A DNA stretch of 64,000 nt from Knoellia sp. Soil729 (GTDB lineage Bacteria; Actinomycetota; Actinomycetes; Actinomycetales; Dermatophilaceae). Of this stretch, positions 1 to 11,697 are shown in pieces. The first letter of the stretch is position 1, and every line of letters begins with the position of its first letter. The notes under the pieces are model-generated. The model was not told the origin of the DNA. It saw only the letters and a program-made list of their open reading frames with translations, and did not search any database. The translations under genes and the position numbers were made by a program. The stretch lies in the NCBI RefSeq assembly GCF_001427985.1, contig NZ_LMSA01000002.1, positions 1,356,811-1,420,810 on the forward strand, read 5' to 3'.

Positions 1-410
1 CCCGGCGCGGCTGAGTAGCTGAGGATGACGTCCGAGGTCGTCTCGTGGCGGGTTGCCGGGACCTGGGACCAGGTGGAGCAGATCCACCCGATGGCGTCAT
101 GGATGCTCAGCCGCACGGCACGGTCCTTGCCCTCGCACTCCAGCGCCGCCTCCAGCTCGGCATGCAGGGAGGCCAGGACGTCGAGGAGGTGGTCCACGCT
201 CGCCTCCTCGTCTGAGGCGAGCGGTGCTCCGGCCCACATGTTGCGAGTGGCCTCCCACGCCTCGAGGTCCTCGCGCGGGATGTCGAACCGCTGCAGCAGC
301 TCGTCGACGGTCGCGCTCGAGTCACCCTCCCCGTGAGCAGCCAGCTCTGCCTGGTGCTCGCGCAGCAGACTTCCCCCTCGCCGCTGGCTGTCGTCCGTCG
401 GGGTGAGCAC
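1..410 (-). CDS. Hypothetical protein, truncated by the left window edge
   Basis: This frame stays open for 136 codons and runs off the left edge. I do not recognise the family. The readable part is acidic and helix-rich, with segments such as IPREDLEAWEATRNMWAG and SIHDAIGWICSTWSQVP, and its composition looks like a real soluble protein rather than an antisense shadow. The start is taken as the GTG at 410 because no ATG or GTG lies upstream in frame; no convincing ribosome site precedes it, so the true start could be internal. It is divergent from the hydrolase gene that begins at 599. The 188-base gap between them holds only that gene's likely promoter. Confidence 0.5.
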   Translation of the reverse strand, partial: MLTPTDDSQRRGGSLLREHQAELAAHGEGDSSATVDELLQRFDIPREDLEAWEATRNMWAGAPLASDEEASVDHLLDVLASLHAELEAALECEGKDRAVRLSIHDAIGWICSTWSQVPATRHETTSDVILSYSAAP

Positions 411-598
411 TGGGTGAAGTCTGCCAAAGGAACTGCTCCGGCGCCCTGCGTAGGCCGTTGACGGCGAGCGTGTCCCAGCGCGGGAGAGGGGCGGAGCCAC
501 CGCCGGTCGACGCTTGCCGACGGCACAAGGGGAACCACTGCGCCGCAGGCGGACCCGGGGGCGAAGGGGCGTCGGCGCCCGACCCCTACGATCGGCCC

Positions 599-1660
599 AT
601 GACCTCCCCTGACGTGTCCACCGCCAACGCGGTCTCCCCGGACTCTGGTCAGCACTGGTCAGACCAGGGGGCATGGAAGGTCGCGGACGGCATACACCGT
701 ATTCCGTTGCCGTTGCCGCTCGACGGCCTGAGGGCGGTCAACGTCTATGTCCTCGAGACCGATGAGGGACTGGTCCTCATCGACGGCGGCTGGGCGATCG
801 AGACGGCGCGCTCGGTCCTGGAGCAGTCGCTCCGGCAGATCGGGGCCGGCTTCGGTGACATCCGGCGCTTCCTCGTGACACACGTGCACCGCGACCACTA
901 CACGATGGCCGCGGTGGTCGGTGCCGAGCACGGGGCGCAGGTCGCGCTCGGGGCCGACGAACGGCCCGCCCTGGACCTGCTGCGCACTGGCGACGGCTCC
1001 AGCCACGAGGCGATCCTGCGTGGTCTCGTGAGTGCCGGTGCAGGGGACCTCGTCGAGCGCTGGAGTGCGCTGGGCAGTGGTGCGCCAGACCCCGCCATGT
1101 GGAGGTACCCCGACTCCTGGCTCGAGGGCGACCACACGATCGCGGTGGGGGCCCGCACCCTTGACGCGGTGCACACGCCCGGGCACACGCCGGGCCACTT
1201 CGTCTTCGCCGACACCGCCGACCAGGTGCTGTTCGCGGGGGACCACGTCCTGCCGACCATCACGCCGTCCATCGGTTTCACGGCTCCGGCACCGGTGGAC
1301 CCGCTGAGCGACTTCATGGCGTCGCTGACCAAGGTGCGGTCGCTGCCGGACCTGCGCCTGCTGCCTGCCCACGGACCGGTCGCGCCGTCCTCGCACGCCC
1401 GAGTGGACGAGCTGCTCGCCCACCACGAGCACCGGCTCACGCTCAGCCTGGCGGCCCTGCGTCACGGAGCCGCCACCGGTTTCGACGTCGCGCACGAGCT
1501 CGGCTGGACCCGGCACGAGCGTTCCTTCGGCGAGCTCGACATCTTCAACCAGGGCCTGGCCGCGCAGGAGACCAAGGCCCACCTCGAGCTCCTGGTCGCC
1601 CGTGGTCTGGTCACCCGCGAGGAGACCGCAGACGGGGTGGTCTTCGCGCTGGTCCCCTGA
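599..1660 (+). CDS. MBL-fold metal-dependent hydrolase
   Basis: A 353-residue metallo-beta-lactamase-fold protein. The metal-binding HxHxDH motif is visible as H95-x-H97-x-D99-H100 (THVHRDHY), followed by HTPGHTPGH near residue 192 and FAGDHV near 215, which supply the remaining ligands. The C-terminal part (AHHEHRLTLSLAALRH onward) resembles the winged-helix tail of the LACTB2-like group, so a thioesterase or other hydrolase acting on CoA or acyl esters is plausible; the substrate is not visible. The ATG at 599 lies exactly 6 nt after a TACGAT hexamer, which suggests a leaderless transcript and fixes the start over an upstream in-frame codon at 458. The lut operon follows 31 nt downstream. 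Confidence 0.88.
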   Translation: MTSPDVSTANAVSPDSGQHWSDQGAWKVADGIHRIPLPLPLDGLRAVNVYVLETDEGLVLIDGGWAIETARSVLEQSLRQIGAGFGDIRRFLVTHVHRDHYTMAAVVGAEHGAQVALGADERPALDLLRTGDGSSHEAILRGLVSAGAGDLVERWSALGSGAPDPAMWRYPDSWLEGDHTIAVGARTLDAVHTPGHTPGHFVFADTADQVLFAGDHVLPTITPSIGFTAPAPVDPLSDFMASLTKVRSLPDLRLLPAHGPVAPSSHARVDELLAHHEHRLTLSLAALRHGAATGFDVAHELGWTRHERSFGELDIFNQGLAAQETKAHLELLVARGLVTREETADGVVFALVP

Positions 1661-1691
1661 CATCACCGCCGCGCCGCGCTTTGATGTACCC

Positions 1692-2462
1692 ATGACGGCA
1701 ACGAAGCCTCCGGTCACCGACCTGCGCGTCGCCCTGTTCGCCACGTGCTTCAACGACACGATGTGGCCGGAGACACCCAGGGCCACCGTGCGGCTCCTCG
1801 AGCGGCTCGGCGTCACGGTGGAGTTCCCGATGGACCAGACCTGCTGTGGCCAGATGATGACGAACACCGGGTATGCCGGGAAGGCCGTTCCGCTCGTGCG
1901 TCGCTTCGTCGACGTGTTCGCGGGCTACGACGCGGTCGTGGCGCCCTCGGGCTCGTGCGTCGGCTCGGTCCGCGAGCAGCACCCGATGATCGCCCACCTC
2001 GCGGGCGACCCGGGCCTGGCCTCCCAGGTGGAGCAGGTGCGGCCCAGGGTGTACGAGCTGTCGGAGTTCCTCGTCGACGTCCTCGGCGTGACCGACGTGG
2101 GCGCCTCCTTCCCCCACCGCGTCACCTACCACCCGACGTGCCACTCACTGCGCATGCTGCGGGTCGGCGACAAGCCGCTGCAGCTGCTGCGCGCGGTGCG
2201 GGGGATCGACCTGGTGGAGCTCGAGGGCGCCGAGGAGTGCTGCGGCTTCGGCGGGACCTTCGCGGTCAAGAACGCCGAGGTGTCGGTCGCCATGGGCACG
2301 GACAAGGCGCGGCACGTCACCGACACCGGCGCGGAGGTCCTCGTGGCCGGTGACAACTCCTGCCTTGCACACATCGGCGGGATCCTCGGGAGGCAGCACT
2401 CCGGCATACGCCGCATGCATCTCGCCGAGATCCTTGCCTCGACGGAGGAGGACCCCGCATGA
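1692..2462 (+). CDS. lutA: Lactate utilization protein LutA
   Basis: A 256-residue (Fe-S)-binding protein with two cysteine-rich CCG-type domains, seen as TCCGQ near residue 55 and ECCGFGG near residue 180, each with partner cysteines upstream (FATC, PTCHS). This is the LutA/GlcF-like subunit of the LutABC complex, which oxidises L-lactate to pyruvate. The ATG at 1692 is preceded 6 nt upstream by TTTGAT, a weak -10. The stop overlaps the lutB start (ATGA at 2459), so translation is probably coupled. Gene order lutA-lutB-lutC is the standard one, which makes the assignment strong. Confidence 0.93.
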   Translation: MTATKPPVTDLRVALFATCFNDTMWPETPRATVRLLERLGVTVEFPMDQTCCGQMMTNTGYAGKAVPLVRRFVDVFAGYDAVVAPSGSCVGSVREQHPMIAHLAGDPGLASQVEQVRPRVYELSEFLVDVLGVTDVGASFPHRVTYHPTCHSLRMLRVGDKPLQLLRAVRGIDLVELEGAEECCGFGGTFAVKNAEVSVAMGTDKARHVTDTGAEVLVAGDNSCLAHIGGILGRQHSGIRRMHLAEILASTEEDPA

Positions 2463-3940
2463 GCACCCCACCGGTCCAGGAGACGTCCCCGACGTTCGTC
2501 GGCATGCCGGCGTTCCCGAAGGCCGCGCACGAGGCCCTGGCCAACACGCAGCAGCGGGCCAACCTGCACAACGCGACGCACACGATCCGCGCCAAGCGCG
2601 CGTCGGTCGTCGCGGAGGTGCCCGAGTGGGAGGCCCTGCGGGTGGCCGGCGCGGACGCCAAGGACGAGGCGCTGCACCACCTCGGCGACTACCTCGAGCA
2701 GCTCGAGGAAAGCCTGACCGCGAACGGGGCGGTCGTTCACTGGGCGCGCGACGCCGACGAGGCCAACCGCATCGTCGTCGACATCGCCCGCTCCAAGGAG
2801 GTCGACGAGGTCGTCAAGGTCAAGTCCATGGCCACGCAGGAGATCGAGCTCAACGAGGCCCTCGAGGAGGCCGGCATCAGCGCCTGGGAGACCGACCTCG
2901 CCGAGCTCATCGTGCAGCTCTTCGGCGACCGGCCCAGCCACATCCTCGTCCCGGCCATCCACCGCAACCGCACCGAGATCCGCGACGTCTTCCTGCGCCA
3001 GATGGGCGAGTTCGGGCGACCGGCACCCGCGGACCTCACCGACGACCCGGCGCGGCTGGCCGAGGCGGCGCGACTGCACCTGCGTGAGAAGTTCCTGCGC
3101 GCCAGGGTCGCGGTCTCGGGTGCCAACTTCGCCATCGCCGACACGGGCACGCTCGTCGTCGTCGAGTCCGAGGGCAACGGACGCATGTGCCTGACCCTGC
3201 CCGAGACGCTCATCTCGGTCGTCGGCATCGAGAAGGTCCTGCCGACGTGGGACGACCTCGCGCCGATGCTCCAGCTGCTGCCGCGCTCGAGCACGGGGGA
3301 GCGGATGAACCCCTACACGACCATGTGGTCGGGGGTGCACGAGGGCGACGGGCCACAGGAGGTGCACGTCATCCTGCTCGACAACGGCCGCAGCCACGTC
3401 CTCGCGGATGCGCTGGGCAGACAGGCGCTGCGGTGCATCCGGTGCTCCGCCTGCCTCAACGTGTGCCCCGTCTACGAGCGCACCGGCGGCCACGCCTACG
3501 GGTCGGTCTATCCCGGCCCCATCGGGGCGGTGCTCAACCCGCAGCTGCGCGGGACCGCGAGCGAGATCGACCAGTCGTTGCCCTATGCCTCGTCACTGTG
3601 CGGAGCCTGCTTCGATGCGTGTCCCGTGCGGATCAACATCCCCGAGCTGCTCGTCGAGCTGCGCGGCACCGTCGCCGAGCAGGGCGGCCACCGGGCCGAG
3701 TCCGCCGCGATGAAGGCCGCGGCGTGGGTGCTGTCGGACCCGCGGCGGCTGGCCGTCGCCCAGAAGGGCGCGACCACCGCGGGCAGGCTTCTCGGCAAGC
3801 GCACGATCACGAAGGTCCCGGGGCTCGGTGCCTGGACCGACGCCCGCAACGTGCCCAGCCCGCCGACGGAGACCTTCCGCCAGTGGTGGGCCCGCGAGCG
3901 CGGCGAGACGTCGGGCACGCAGGAGGAGGAGCAGCGATGA
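2459..3940 (+). CDS. lutB: Lactate utilization iron-sulfur protein LutB
   Basis: A 493-residue LutB. The N-terminal LUD domain binds no obvious cofactor motif. The C-terminal ferredoxin-like region has two 4Fe-4S cysteine clusters, CIRCSACLNVCP near residue 325 and CGACFDACP near residue 381, with the family segment GGHAYGSVYPGPIGA between them. It should pass electrons from lactate oxidation within the LutABC complex in the cytoplasm. It overlaps lutA and lutC by 4 bases at each end. Length and domain order match the family, and nothing is missing. Confidence 0.95.
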   Translation: MSTPPVQETSPTFVGMPAFPKAAHEALANTQQRANLHNATHTIRAKRASVVAEVPEWEALRVAGADAKDEALHHLGDYLEQLEESLTANGAVVHWARDADEANRIVVDIARSKEVDEVVKVKSMATQEIELNEALEEAGISAWETDLAELIVQLFGDRPSHILVPAIHRNRTEIRDVFLRQMGEFGRPAPADLTDDPARLAEAARLHLREKFLRARVAVSGANFAIADTGTLVVVESEGNGRMCLTLPETLISVVGIEKVLPTWDDLAPMLQLLPRSSTGERMNPYTTMWSGVHEGDGPQEVHVILLDNGRSHVLADALGRQALRCIRCSACLNVCPVYERTGGHAYGSVYPGPIGAVLNPQLRGTASEIDQSLPYASSLCGACFDACPVRINIPELLVELRGTVAEQGGHRAESAAMKAAAWVLSDPRRLAVAQKGATTAGRLLGKRTITKVPGLGAWTDARNVPSPPTETFRQWWARERGETSGTQEEEQR

Positions 3941-4623
3941 GCGCGCGCGACGACATCCTCGCCCGGGTCCGCTCCGCGACCTCCGACATCACCACTGAAC
4001 CCCGACTTCTTGCCCGTGTGGCCAGTTCCGCGGCCGACGAACCGTCGCTGGGAGGTGGCCAAACGGGCAATGAGTCGGGCGGGGAGCAGGGGACGCTGGA
4101 GCTGTTTGTCGAGAACGTCGCCGACTACCGGGCGACCGTCCTGCGCACGAGGGAGCCGGACGTCGCTGCGACCGTCGTCTCGGCCCTGCGCTCTGCTGGG
4201 CTGCGCTCGGTCGTGCTGCCCTCCGGGCTGGACGGGTCCTGGTGCGAGGCGTTGGGCGAGGCGTTCGAGGTGGTTCCCGAGTCCGAGGCGCACTCGCCCC
4301 AGGCCCTCGACGTCATCGATGCGGTCGTCACCGGTTGTGCCCTCGGGATTGCCGCGACCGGCACGATCGTCCTCGACCACAGCGGCGACCAGGGCCGGCG
4401 TGAGCTCACTCTCGTGCCCGACACCCACCTGTGCGTCATCCGCGCCGACCAGGTCGTCCCGGATGTGCCCGAGGCGGTGGCCCGACTCGGCGCGGCACCG
4501 CACCGCGGCCAGCCGCTCACCTGGATCAGTGGACCGAGCGCGACGAGCGACATCGAGCTCCAGCGGGTCGAGGGCGTCCACGGCCCACGAACCCTCGTCG
4601 TCGTCCTCGTGGGGCCGGACTAA
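3937..4623 (+). CDS. lutC: Lactate utilization protein LutC
   Basis: A 228-residue LUD-domain protein, third subunit of the LutABC lactate oxidase. Typical segments are GIAATGTIVLDH and HLCVIRADQVV near residues 130-170 and the C-terminal GPSATSDIEL, the signature end of the LUD fold. The ATG at 3937 overlaps the lutB stop (ATGA). Residues about 20-50 form a low-complexity stretch (GGGQTGNESGGEQG) that looks like a linker. No lactate permease or FadR-type regulator is adjacent in this window, so control of the operon is not visible here. Confidence 0.93.
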   Translation: MSARDDILARVRSATSDITTEPRLLARVASSAADEPSLGGGQTGNESGGEQGTLELFVENVADYRATVLRTREPDVAATVVSALRSAGLRSVVLPSGLDGSWCEALGEAFEVVPESEAHSPQALDVIDAVVTGCALGIAATGTIVLDHSGDQGRRELTLVPDTHLCVIRADQVVPDVPEAVARLGAAPHRGQPLTWISGPSATSDIELQRVEGVHGPRTLVVVLVGPD

Positions 4624-4666
4624 TGTGGCGAGCGCACCGCCGCACCGTCGCCAGGGAGGCCACCCC

Positions 4667-6211
4667 ATGATCGTCCCGTTCACCGTCGCCGACTTCCTGG
4701 CCCGTGGGGCCGCCGTCTATCCGAACCGCGTCGGGGTGGTCGACGAGCCCGACCAGCCGGCTGCCTCCCTGGGGAAGCTGACCTACAGCGAGGTGGCGTC
4801 CCGCGCCAAGGCCATCGCCGTCAGGCTCGACGACCTCGGCATCGAGGTGGGGGAGCGCGTGGCGATGGTGTCGCACAACAGCGCCCGCCTCTACACCGCC
4901 CTCTTCGGCGTCTCCGGCTCCGGCCGCGTCCTCGTCCCGGTGAACTTCCGGCTCTCGGTGGACGAGGTCCAGTTCATCGTCGACCACAGTGGCGCCCGGG
5001 TGCTCTTCGTCGACCCCGAGGTCGCACCGGCGCTCGAGGGCGTGACCTGTGAGCACACGTTCGTGCTGGGAGACGACGACGAGCTGTTCGCGCCAGCGGG
5101 GGCGGACGGCATACGGGAGCCGCGCGAGTGGCAGGCGGACGAGAACGCGACGGCCACGATCAACTACACCTCAGGAACCACCGCTCGCCCCAAGGGGGTG
5201 CAGCTGACCCACCGCAACCTGTGGGTCAACGCGGCGACCATGGGCCTGCACCTCGGCGTGACCGACCGCGACGTCTACCTGCACACGCTGCCGATGTTCC
5301 ACTGCAACGGCTGGGGCATGCCCTACGTCACGGCCAGCCTGGGCATCCCCAACATCGTCCTGCGCAAGGTCGACGGGGCCGAGATCCTGCGCCGGGTGCG
5401 CGACCACGGCGTGACGATCATGTGCGCGGCGCCCGCCGTCATCAACGCGGTCCTCGACGCCGCGGCCACGTGGGAGGGCGAGATCCCCGGTCGGGACACG
5501 GTGCGCGTGGTCGTCGCCGGTGCCCCGCCGCCCACCAAGACGGTGGTGCGCATGGAGGCCGAGCTCGGCTGGGAGTTCGTCCAGATCTATGGCATGACCG
5601 AGACCTCGCCCCTGCTCACGGTCAACCGCAAGCGGGCCGAGTGGGACGACCTCTCCGCCGAGGAGCGCGCCGCCAAGCTCATCCGCGCCGGCGTCCCGGC
5701 CGTGGGCGTGACGCTGCGGATCTCGCCGGACGGCGAGGTGCTCGCGAAGTCCAACGTCGTGCTCAGCGGCTACTGGAACCAGCCCGAGGAGACCGAGCGC
5801 ACGCAGGGTGACGGCTGGATGCACACCGGCGACGGGGGCCACATCGACGAGGAGGGCTACCTCGTCATCTCCGACCGCAAGAAGGACGTCATCATCACCG
5901 GTGGCGAGAACGTCAGCTCGGTCGAGGTCGAGGACGTGGTCTTCGGGCACCCCGAGGTCGCCGAGGTCGCAGTCATCGGCATCCCCCACCCCAAGTGGGG
6001 CGAGACGATCCTCGCGCTCGTCGTGCGCACCCCCGGCTCACAGCTGAGCGAGAGCGACCTCATCGCCTACTGCAAGAGCAAGGCCGCGAGCTACAAGGCG
6101 CCGACGACCGTGGAGTTCCGCGACGAGCTGGCGCGCACCGCCACGGGCAAGCTCCAGAAGTTCAAGCTGCGCGAGCCCTACTGGGCCGGGCGCGACCGGC
6201 AGGTCAACTGA
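4667..6211 (+). CDS. Acyl-CoA ligase (AMP-binding enzyme)
   Basis: A 514-residue adenylate-forming enzyme that should activate a carboxylic acid to its CoA thioester through an acyl-AMP. The P-loop-like motif YTSGTTARPKGV is near residue 166, the adenine-binding IYGMTETSP near 307, TGDGGHIDEEGY near 387 and the catalytic C-terminal lysine motif RTATGKLQKFKL near 490. The sequence is closest in flavour to medium/long-chain fatty acyl-CoA ligases (FadD3/AlkK type). The ATG at 4667 has AGGGAGGC about 10 nt upstream, and an upstream in-frame extension is only a shadow of lutC. It lies 43 nt after lutC and 4 nt before the ppsA regulator, so it may be co-transcribed. The substrate is not deducible. 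Confidence 0.9.
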   Translation: MIVPFTVADFLARGAAVYPNRVGVVDEPDQPAASLGKLTYSEVASRAKAIAVRLDDLGIEVGERVAMVSHNSARLYTALFGVSGSGRVLVPVNFRLSVDEVQFIVDHSGARVLFVDPEVAPALEGVTCEHTFVLGDDDELFAPAGADGIREPREWQADENATATINYTSGTTARPKGVQLTHRNLWVNAATMGLHLGVTDRDVYLHTLPMFHCNGWGMPYVTASLGIPNIVLRKVDGAEILRRVRDHGVTIMCAAPAVINAVLDAAATWEGEIPGRDTVRVVVAGAPPPTKTVVRMEAELGWEFVQIYGMTETSPLLTVNRKRAEWDDLSAEERAAKLIRAGVPAVGVTLRISPDGEVLAKSNVVLSGYWNQPEETERTQGDGWMHTGDGGHIDEEGYLVISDRKKDVIITGGENVSSVEVEDVVFGHPEVAEVAVIGIPHPKWGETILALVVRTPGSQLSESDLIAYCKSKAASYKAPTTVEFRDELARTATGKLQKFKLREPYWAGRDRQVN

Positions 6212-6215
6212 ACCC

Positions 6216-7073
6216 GTGGCCATCGACCAGGTGGGCGGCGATGTGGGCACTGAGGAGGAGGCCACGCCGGTCTTCTTCGTCGCCGGGGGTACGGGCATCT
6301 CAGCCGAGACCTTGGGCAACCTGATCATCGCCCAGTTCCCGGGGTTGAGGTTCGCCCGGCGCAAGTTCCCGTTCATCGTCACCGTCGCGCAGGCGCAGAC
6401 GGTCGTGGAGAAGCTCGACGCGGCGAAGACCGACTCGGTGACGCCGCTCGTCTTCTCGTCGGTGTCCGACCAGCAGATCCGGCAGGAGCTGCAACGCACG
6501 CAGTGCGCCTTCATCGACCTGTTCGGAACCCACCTCGACACGGTCGAGCGGGTGCTGCACGTCAACGCCGCGCACTCCTCGGTCGCCTCCCTGCACGGGG
6601 TGGGTGACGCGTCCCGCTACGACCAGCGGATGAAGGCCATCGAGTACGCGATGGAGCACGACGACGGTGCGAGCCTGCGCCATCTCGACCAGGCCGACCT
6701 CATCCTCATCGCCCCCTCCCGGTGCGGCAAGACACCGACCTCGATGTACCTCGCCCTCCAGCACGGCCTCAAGGTCGCGAACTACCCGCTCGTCGACGAG
6801 GACTTCGACGGCAACAACCTGCCGCGACCGATCGCGCACCTGCAGGACCGCTGTTTCGGGCTGCTCTCCACGGCCGCGCGACTCAGCCAGGTGAGGGGGG
6901 AGCGCCGCCCCGGATCGACCTATGCCAGCCTTGCCCAGTGCAGCTTCGAGCTGCGCCGGGCAGAGGCGCTCTACCGGGCCCATCGCGTCCCGTCCATCAA
7001 CTCCGCCAAGATGTCGGTGGAGGAGATGGCTGCAGTCATCATGCAGAGCAGTCGCCTGTCCAATCTCGGCTGA
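6216..7073 (+). CDS. ppsR: PEP synthase regulatory protein (DUF299 kinase/phosphotransferase)
   Basis: A 285-residue member of the PSRP family, which inactivates PEP synthase by ADP-dependent threonine phosphorylation and reactivates it by phosphate-dependent dephosphorylation. The family P-loop is seen as [15 protein letters not shown] around residues 166-180, and the N-terminus has [15 protein letters not shown]. The start is a GTG at 6216, four bases after the acyl-CoA ligase stop. Its expected target, ppsA, begins 23 nt downstream, so enzyme and regulator are made together. Length is normal for the family. Confidence 0.92.
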   Translation: MAIDQVGGDVGTEEEATPVFFVAGGTGISAETLGNLIIAQFPGLRFARRKFPFIVTVAQAQTVVEKLDAAKTDSVTPLVFSSVSDQQIRQELQRTQCAFIDLFGTHLDTVERVLHVNAAHSSVASLHGVGDASRYDQRMKAIEYAMEHDDGASLRHLDQADLILIAPSRCGKTPTSMYLALQHGLKVANYPLVDEDFDGNNLPRPIAHLQDRCFGLLSTAARLSQVRGERRPGSTYASLAQCSFELRRAEALYRAHRVPSINSAKMSVEEMAAVIMQSSRLSNLG

Positions 7074-7096
7074 GGCCGATCGACCAAAGGAACGCC

Positions 7097-9502
<2,406 letters not shown>

Positions 9503-9653
9503 CCGAGGGAGCGGCCTTCGCGCCCGTGGCAGAAACGGTCGGCGCGCGGGCCCACCTCGGGTGGGCACACGGCATACGGTGAAAGGAAGCCAACCACCAG
9601 CGGAACCGGTGGCCCCGTCGGTTCCGCGCGACTTCGCTGAAGGAGAAGGACTG

Positions 9654-9908
9654 ATGGCCGAGCTGAGCGAGGACCGACGCGACAAGCTGGACGACTCGGA
9701 CTTTGCGTACGTCGACAAGGACGGTGAGCGGCACCTGCCGATCCACGACGAGTCGCACGTGCGCAACGCCGTGGCGCGCTTCGGACAGACCAACTTCGAC
9801 TCCGCATCCGAGAAGAAGAAGGCGGCCAAGTCGATCAAGAAGGCTGCCAAGGACCACGACATCGAGCTCTCGGACGACGACGAGGTCATGAAGGCGGCCT
9901 CCTCCTGA
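9654..9908 (+). CDS. Small acidic DUF6582-like protein
   Basis: An 84-residue charged protein, MAELSEDRRDKLDD at the start, with the segment YVDKDGERHLPIHDESHVRNA and a lysine-rich stretch SEKKKAAKSIKKAAKDHDIE. It matches my memory of the DUF6582 group, whose function is unknown. The ATG at 9654 has AAGGAGAAGG at good spacing. Its TGA stop overlaps the CTG that appears to begin the next gene (9905). One copy of the octamer CGGCATAC (9570) lies in the upstream gap. Confidence 0.85.
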   Translation: MAELSEDRRDKLDDSDFAYVDKDGERHLPIHDESHVRNAVARFGQTNFDSASEKKKAAKSIKKAAKDHDIELSDDDEVMKAASS

Positions 9909-10687
9909 GTGCGCGCAGGCGGATTCTGCTCACCGGCGCGACCGGGACCATCGGGCTGCTCCTCGCCGCACGCCTCGACGACGACTACGACCTCGTCCAG
10001 CACGGCCGCACCCCGCGCAGCGCTCAGCAGGAGCACGGGCTCGAGCGGGCCGACCTCACGAGCTACGAGGACGTGGCGCCGCTCATGGACGGCGTCGACA
10101 CGGTCCTGCACCTGGCCGGGGAAGCCTCGCCCGAGGCCGACTGGGACGCGGTGCTGGCCGCCAACATCGTCGGCTACCGCAACGTGCTCGAGGCCGCCCG
10201 CGAGGCTGGTGTGCGCCGAGTCGTCTATGCCTCCTCGAACCACGCGATGGGGATGTACGACCGGTTGCAGGAGTGGCCGGTCTACCCGCACCACCTGCCG
10301 CGACCCGACTCGCTCTACGGCGTCTCCAAGGTGTTCGGCGAGACCCTCGGTCGCTTCTACCACGACGAGCACGGCCTCGACGTCATCTCCCTGCGCATCG
10401 GGTGGTGCTCGGAGGACCCGATGCTCGCGGACGAGGAGATCCTGCACGCGATGTGGCTCAGCGAGGACGACACCGAGCAGGCCTTCCGCCGGGCGATCGA
10501 GGCCGAGGTCCGCCACGGCGTCTACTACGTCGTCTCGGACAATCCCAACCGCCGCTGGGACCTCACCAGCACGATGCTCGACCTCGGCTACCGGCCCAAG
10601 GACTCCTGGGAGGACGCGTCGGGCCGGAGCGAGACGGTGGTCGAGGGCGGAGGCGACGTGCGCGACGACTGGCCGGTCGGGTCCTGA
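9905..10687 (+). CDS. NAD-dependent epimerase/dehydratase (uronate dehydrogenase-like) with non-standard start
   Basis: A 260-residue extended short-chain dehydrogenase. The Rossmann motif LLTGATGTIG is at residues 7-16, VLHLAGEASPE follows near 64, SSNHAMGMYDR near 110 and the catalytic YGVSK near 138, all as in uronate dehydrogenase-like enzymes. The oddity is the start: the Rossmann part is in frame from 9911, but no ATG, GTG or TTG precedes it near the gene. The only candidate is CTG at 9905, which overlaps the previous gene's TGA (CTGA). A GTG at 9909 is in the wrong frame, and the first in-frame GTG (10073) would remove the NAD-binding motif. A one-base sequence error is the alternative. 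Confidence 0.8.
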   Translation: MSARRRILLTGATGTIGLLLAARLDDDYDLVQHGRTPRSAQQEHGLERADLTSYEDVAPLMDGVDTVLHLAGEASPEADWDAVLAANIVGYRNVLEAAREAGVRRVVYASSNHAMGMYDRLQEWPVYPHHLPRPDSLYGVSKVFGETLGRFYHDEHGLDVISLRIGWCSEDPMLADEEILHAMWLSEDDTEQAFRRAIEAEVRHGVYYVVSDNPNRRWDLTSTMLDLGYRPKDSWEDASGRSETVVEGGGDVRDDWPVGS

Positions 10688-10777
10688 GCGGCTGAGGGCC
10701 GCTGTCGTCGGGCCTTTGCTGCCGACTTCGCCCTTTGGGGTGGAGCGCCCGTACCTGCGCGCGCCTACGGTCGAAGG

Positions 10778-11320
10778 ATGACTGCCTACAGCACCACGGT
10801 CCGTGCCCTGCACCTCGTGACGAATGCCGCCTGGTTCGGCGGCTCGCTCGCGGGTGCCGTCGCCGTCAACCCCGCCGCCCAGGAGGGTGACACCCCCCGT
10901 GAGCGCTCCGAGATCGCCGACCGCGGCTGGCGCTCGTGGGGGCCGGTCCAAGGAGGCGCGATCGGCCTGCACCTCGTGAGCGGCCTGGCCATCCTCGCCG
11001 ACAACAGGCGTCGGACCGTGCTCCACCCGCCGACCACGGCCGCGGTCGTCCTCAAGACGGCCCTGACCGGTGCTGCGGTCGCCGCCAGTGCGGCGGCCTA
11101 CCTCAACGGGGCGCGCCTCGGAGAGGCCCAGGAGGCGAGCGAGGAGGACCTGGCCGCCCGGCGTCGAGCCGAGGACCTGTCCCGGCGGATGCGGTGGCTG
11201 CAGTGGGCCACACCCGCCACCACGGGGGCGCTTCTCGTCCTCGACGCCTACCTCGGTGAGCAGCAGCGTGGCGTGGCAGGTCTTCTCGACCGGCCGATGT
11301 CGCTGCTGCGGCGGTCATGA
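10778..11320 (+). CDS. Hypothetical four-helix membrane protein
   Basis: A 180-residue membrane protein of unknown function. Hydrophobic stretches lie near residues 6-28 (LHLVTNAAWFGGSLAGAVAV), 60-75 (AIGLHLVSGLAILAD), 87-108 (AAVVLKTALTGAAVAASAAA) and 143-158 (WATPATTGALLVLDAYLG). The ATG at 10778 is exactly 6 nt after TACGGT, so the transcript is probably leaderless. It is translationally coupled to the next small gene (ATGA at 11317). I recognise no family. Confidence 0.75.
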   Translation: MTAYSTTVRALHLVTNAAWFGGSLAGAVAVNPAAQEGDTPRERSEIADRGWRSWGPVQGGAIGLHLVSGLAILADNRRRTVLHPPTTAAVVLKTALTGAAVAASAAAYLNGARLGEAQEASEEDLAARRRAEDLSRRMRWLQWATPATTGALLVLDAYLGEQQRGVAGLLDRPMSLLRRS

Positions 11321-11697
11321 GCACGCGCTTCGAGTTCGACTTCGCGCCGGCCTACCGCCTCCCCGCCCTGGCCTTCGGCATCCGACCGTCCTCCGCGTTC
11401 GTCGAGGTGACGCGGGAGGAGCTGCGCGTGCACTTCGGCCCATGGCGGCTCGTGACCGGACTCGACAACATCGCCGGCACCGAGATCACCGGGAACTTCG
11501 CCTGGCTCAAGACCGCGGGCCCGCCCCACCTGTCGTTCGCCGACCGCGGCGTCACCTTCGCGACCAACGGGGAGCGGGCCCTCTGCGTCCAGTTCGTCCG
11601 CCCCGTGCCGGCCATCGACCCGACCCGAACGATCCGGCATCCGGCCGCCACCCTCACGGTCGCCCGGCCCGAAGCACTGCGCGAGCTCGTGGGCTGA
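11317..11697 (+). CDS. Hypothetical protein
   Basis: A 126-residue soluble-looking protein with no family I recognise. It is rich in aromatic and beta-forming segments (EELRVHFGPWRLVTGLDNI, ITGNFAWLKTAGPPHLSFAD), suggesting a beta-rich fold of the pleckstrin-like sort; that is inference. The start overlaps the upstream membrane-protein stop, so the two are made together. Codon use matches the neighbours. Confidence 0.7.
   Translation: MSTRFEFDFAPAYRLPALAFGIRPSSAFVEVTREELRVHFGPWRLVTGLDNIAGTEITGNFAWLKTAGPPHLSFADRGVTFATNGERALCVQFVRPVPAIDPTRTIRHPAATLTVARPEALRELVG

Noticed and set aside
2126-3493. 455-codon minus-strand frame inside lutA-lutB
   Set aside because: Shadow of lutB with no recognisable motif.
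9909-10781. GTG-started frame overlapping the epimerase gene
   Set aside because: It encodes an Arg/Ser/Thr-rich low-complexity product, while the other frame carries clear Rossmann and YxxxK motifs.
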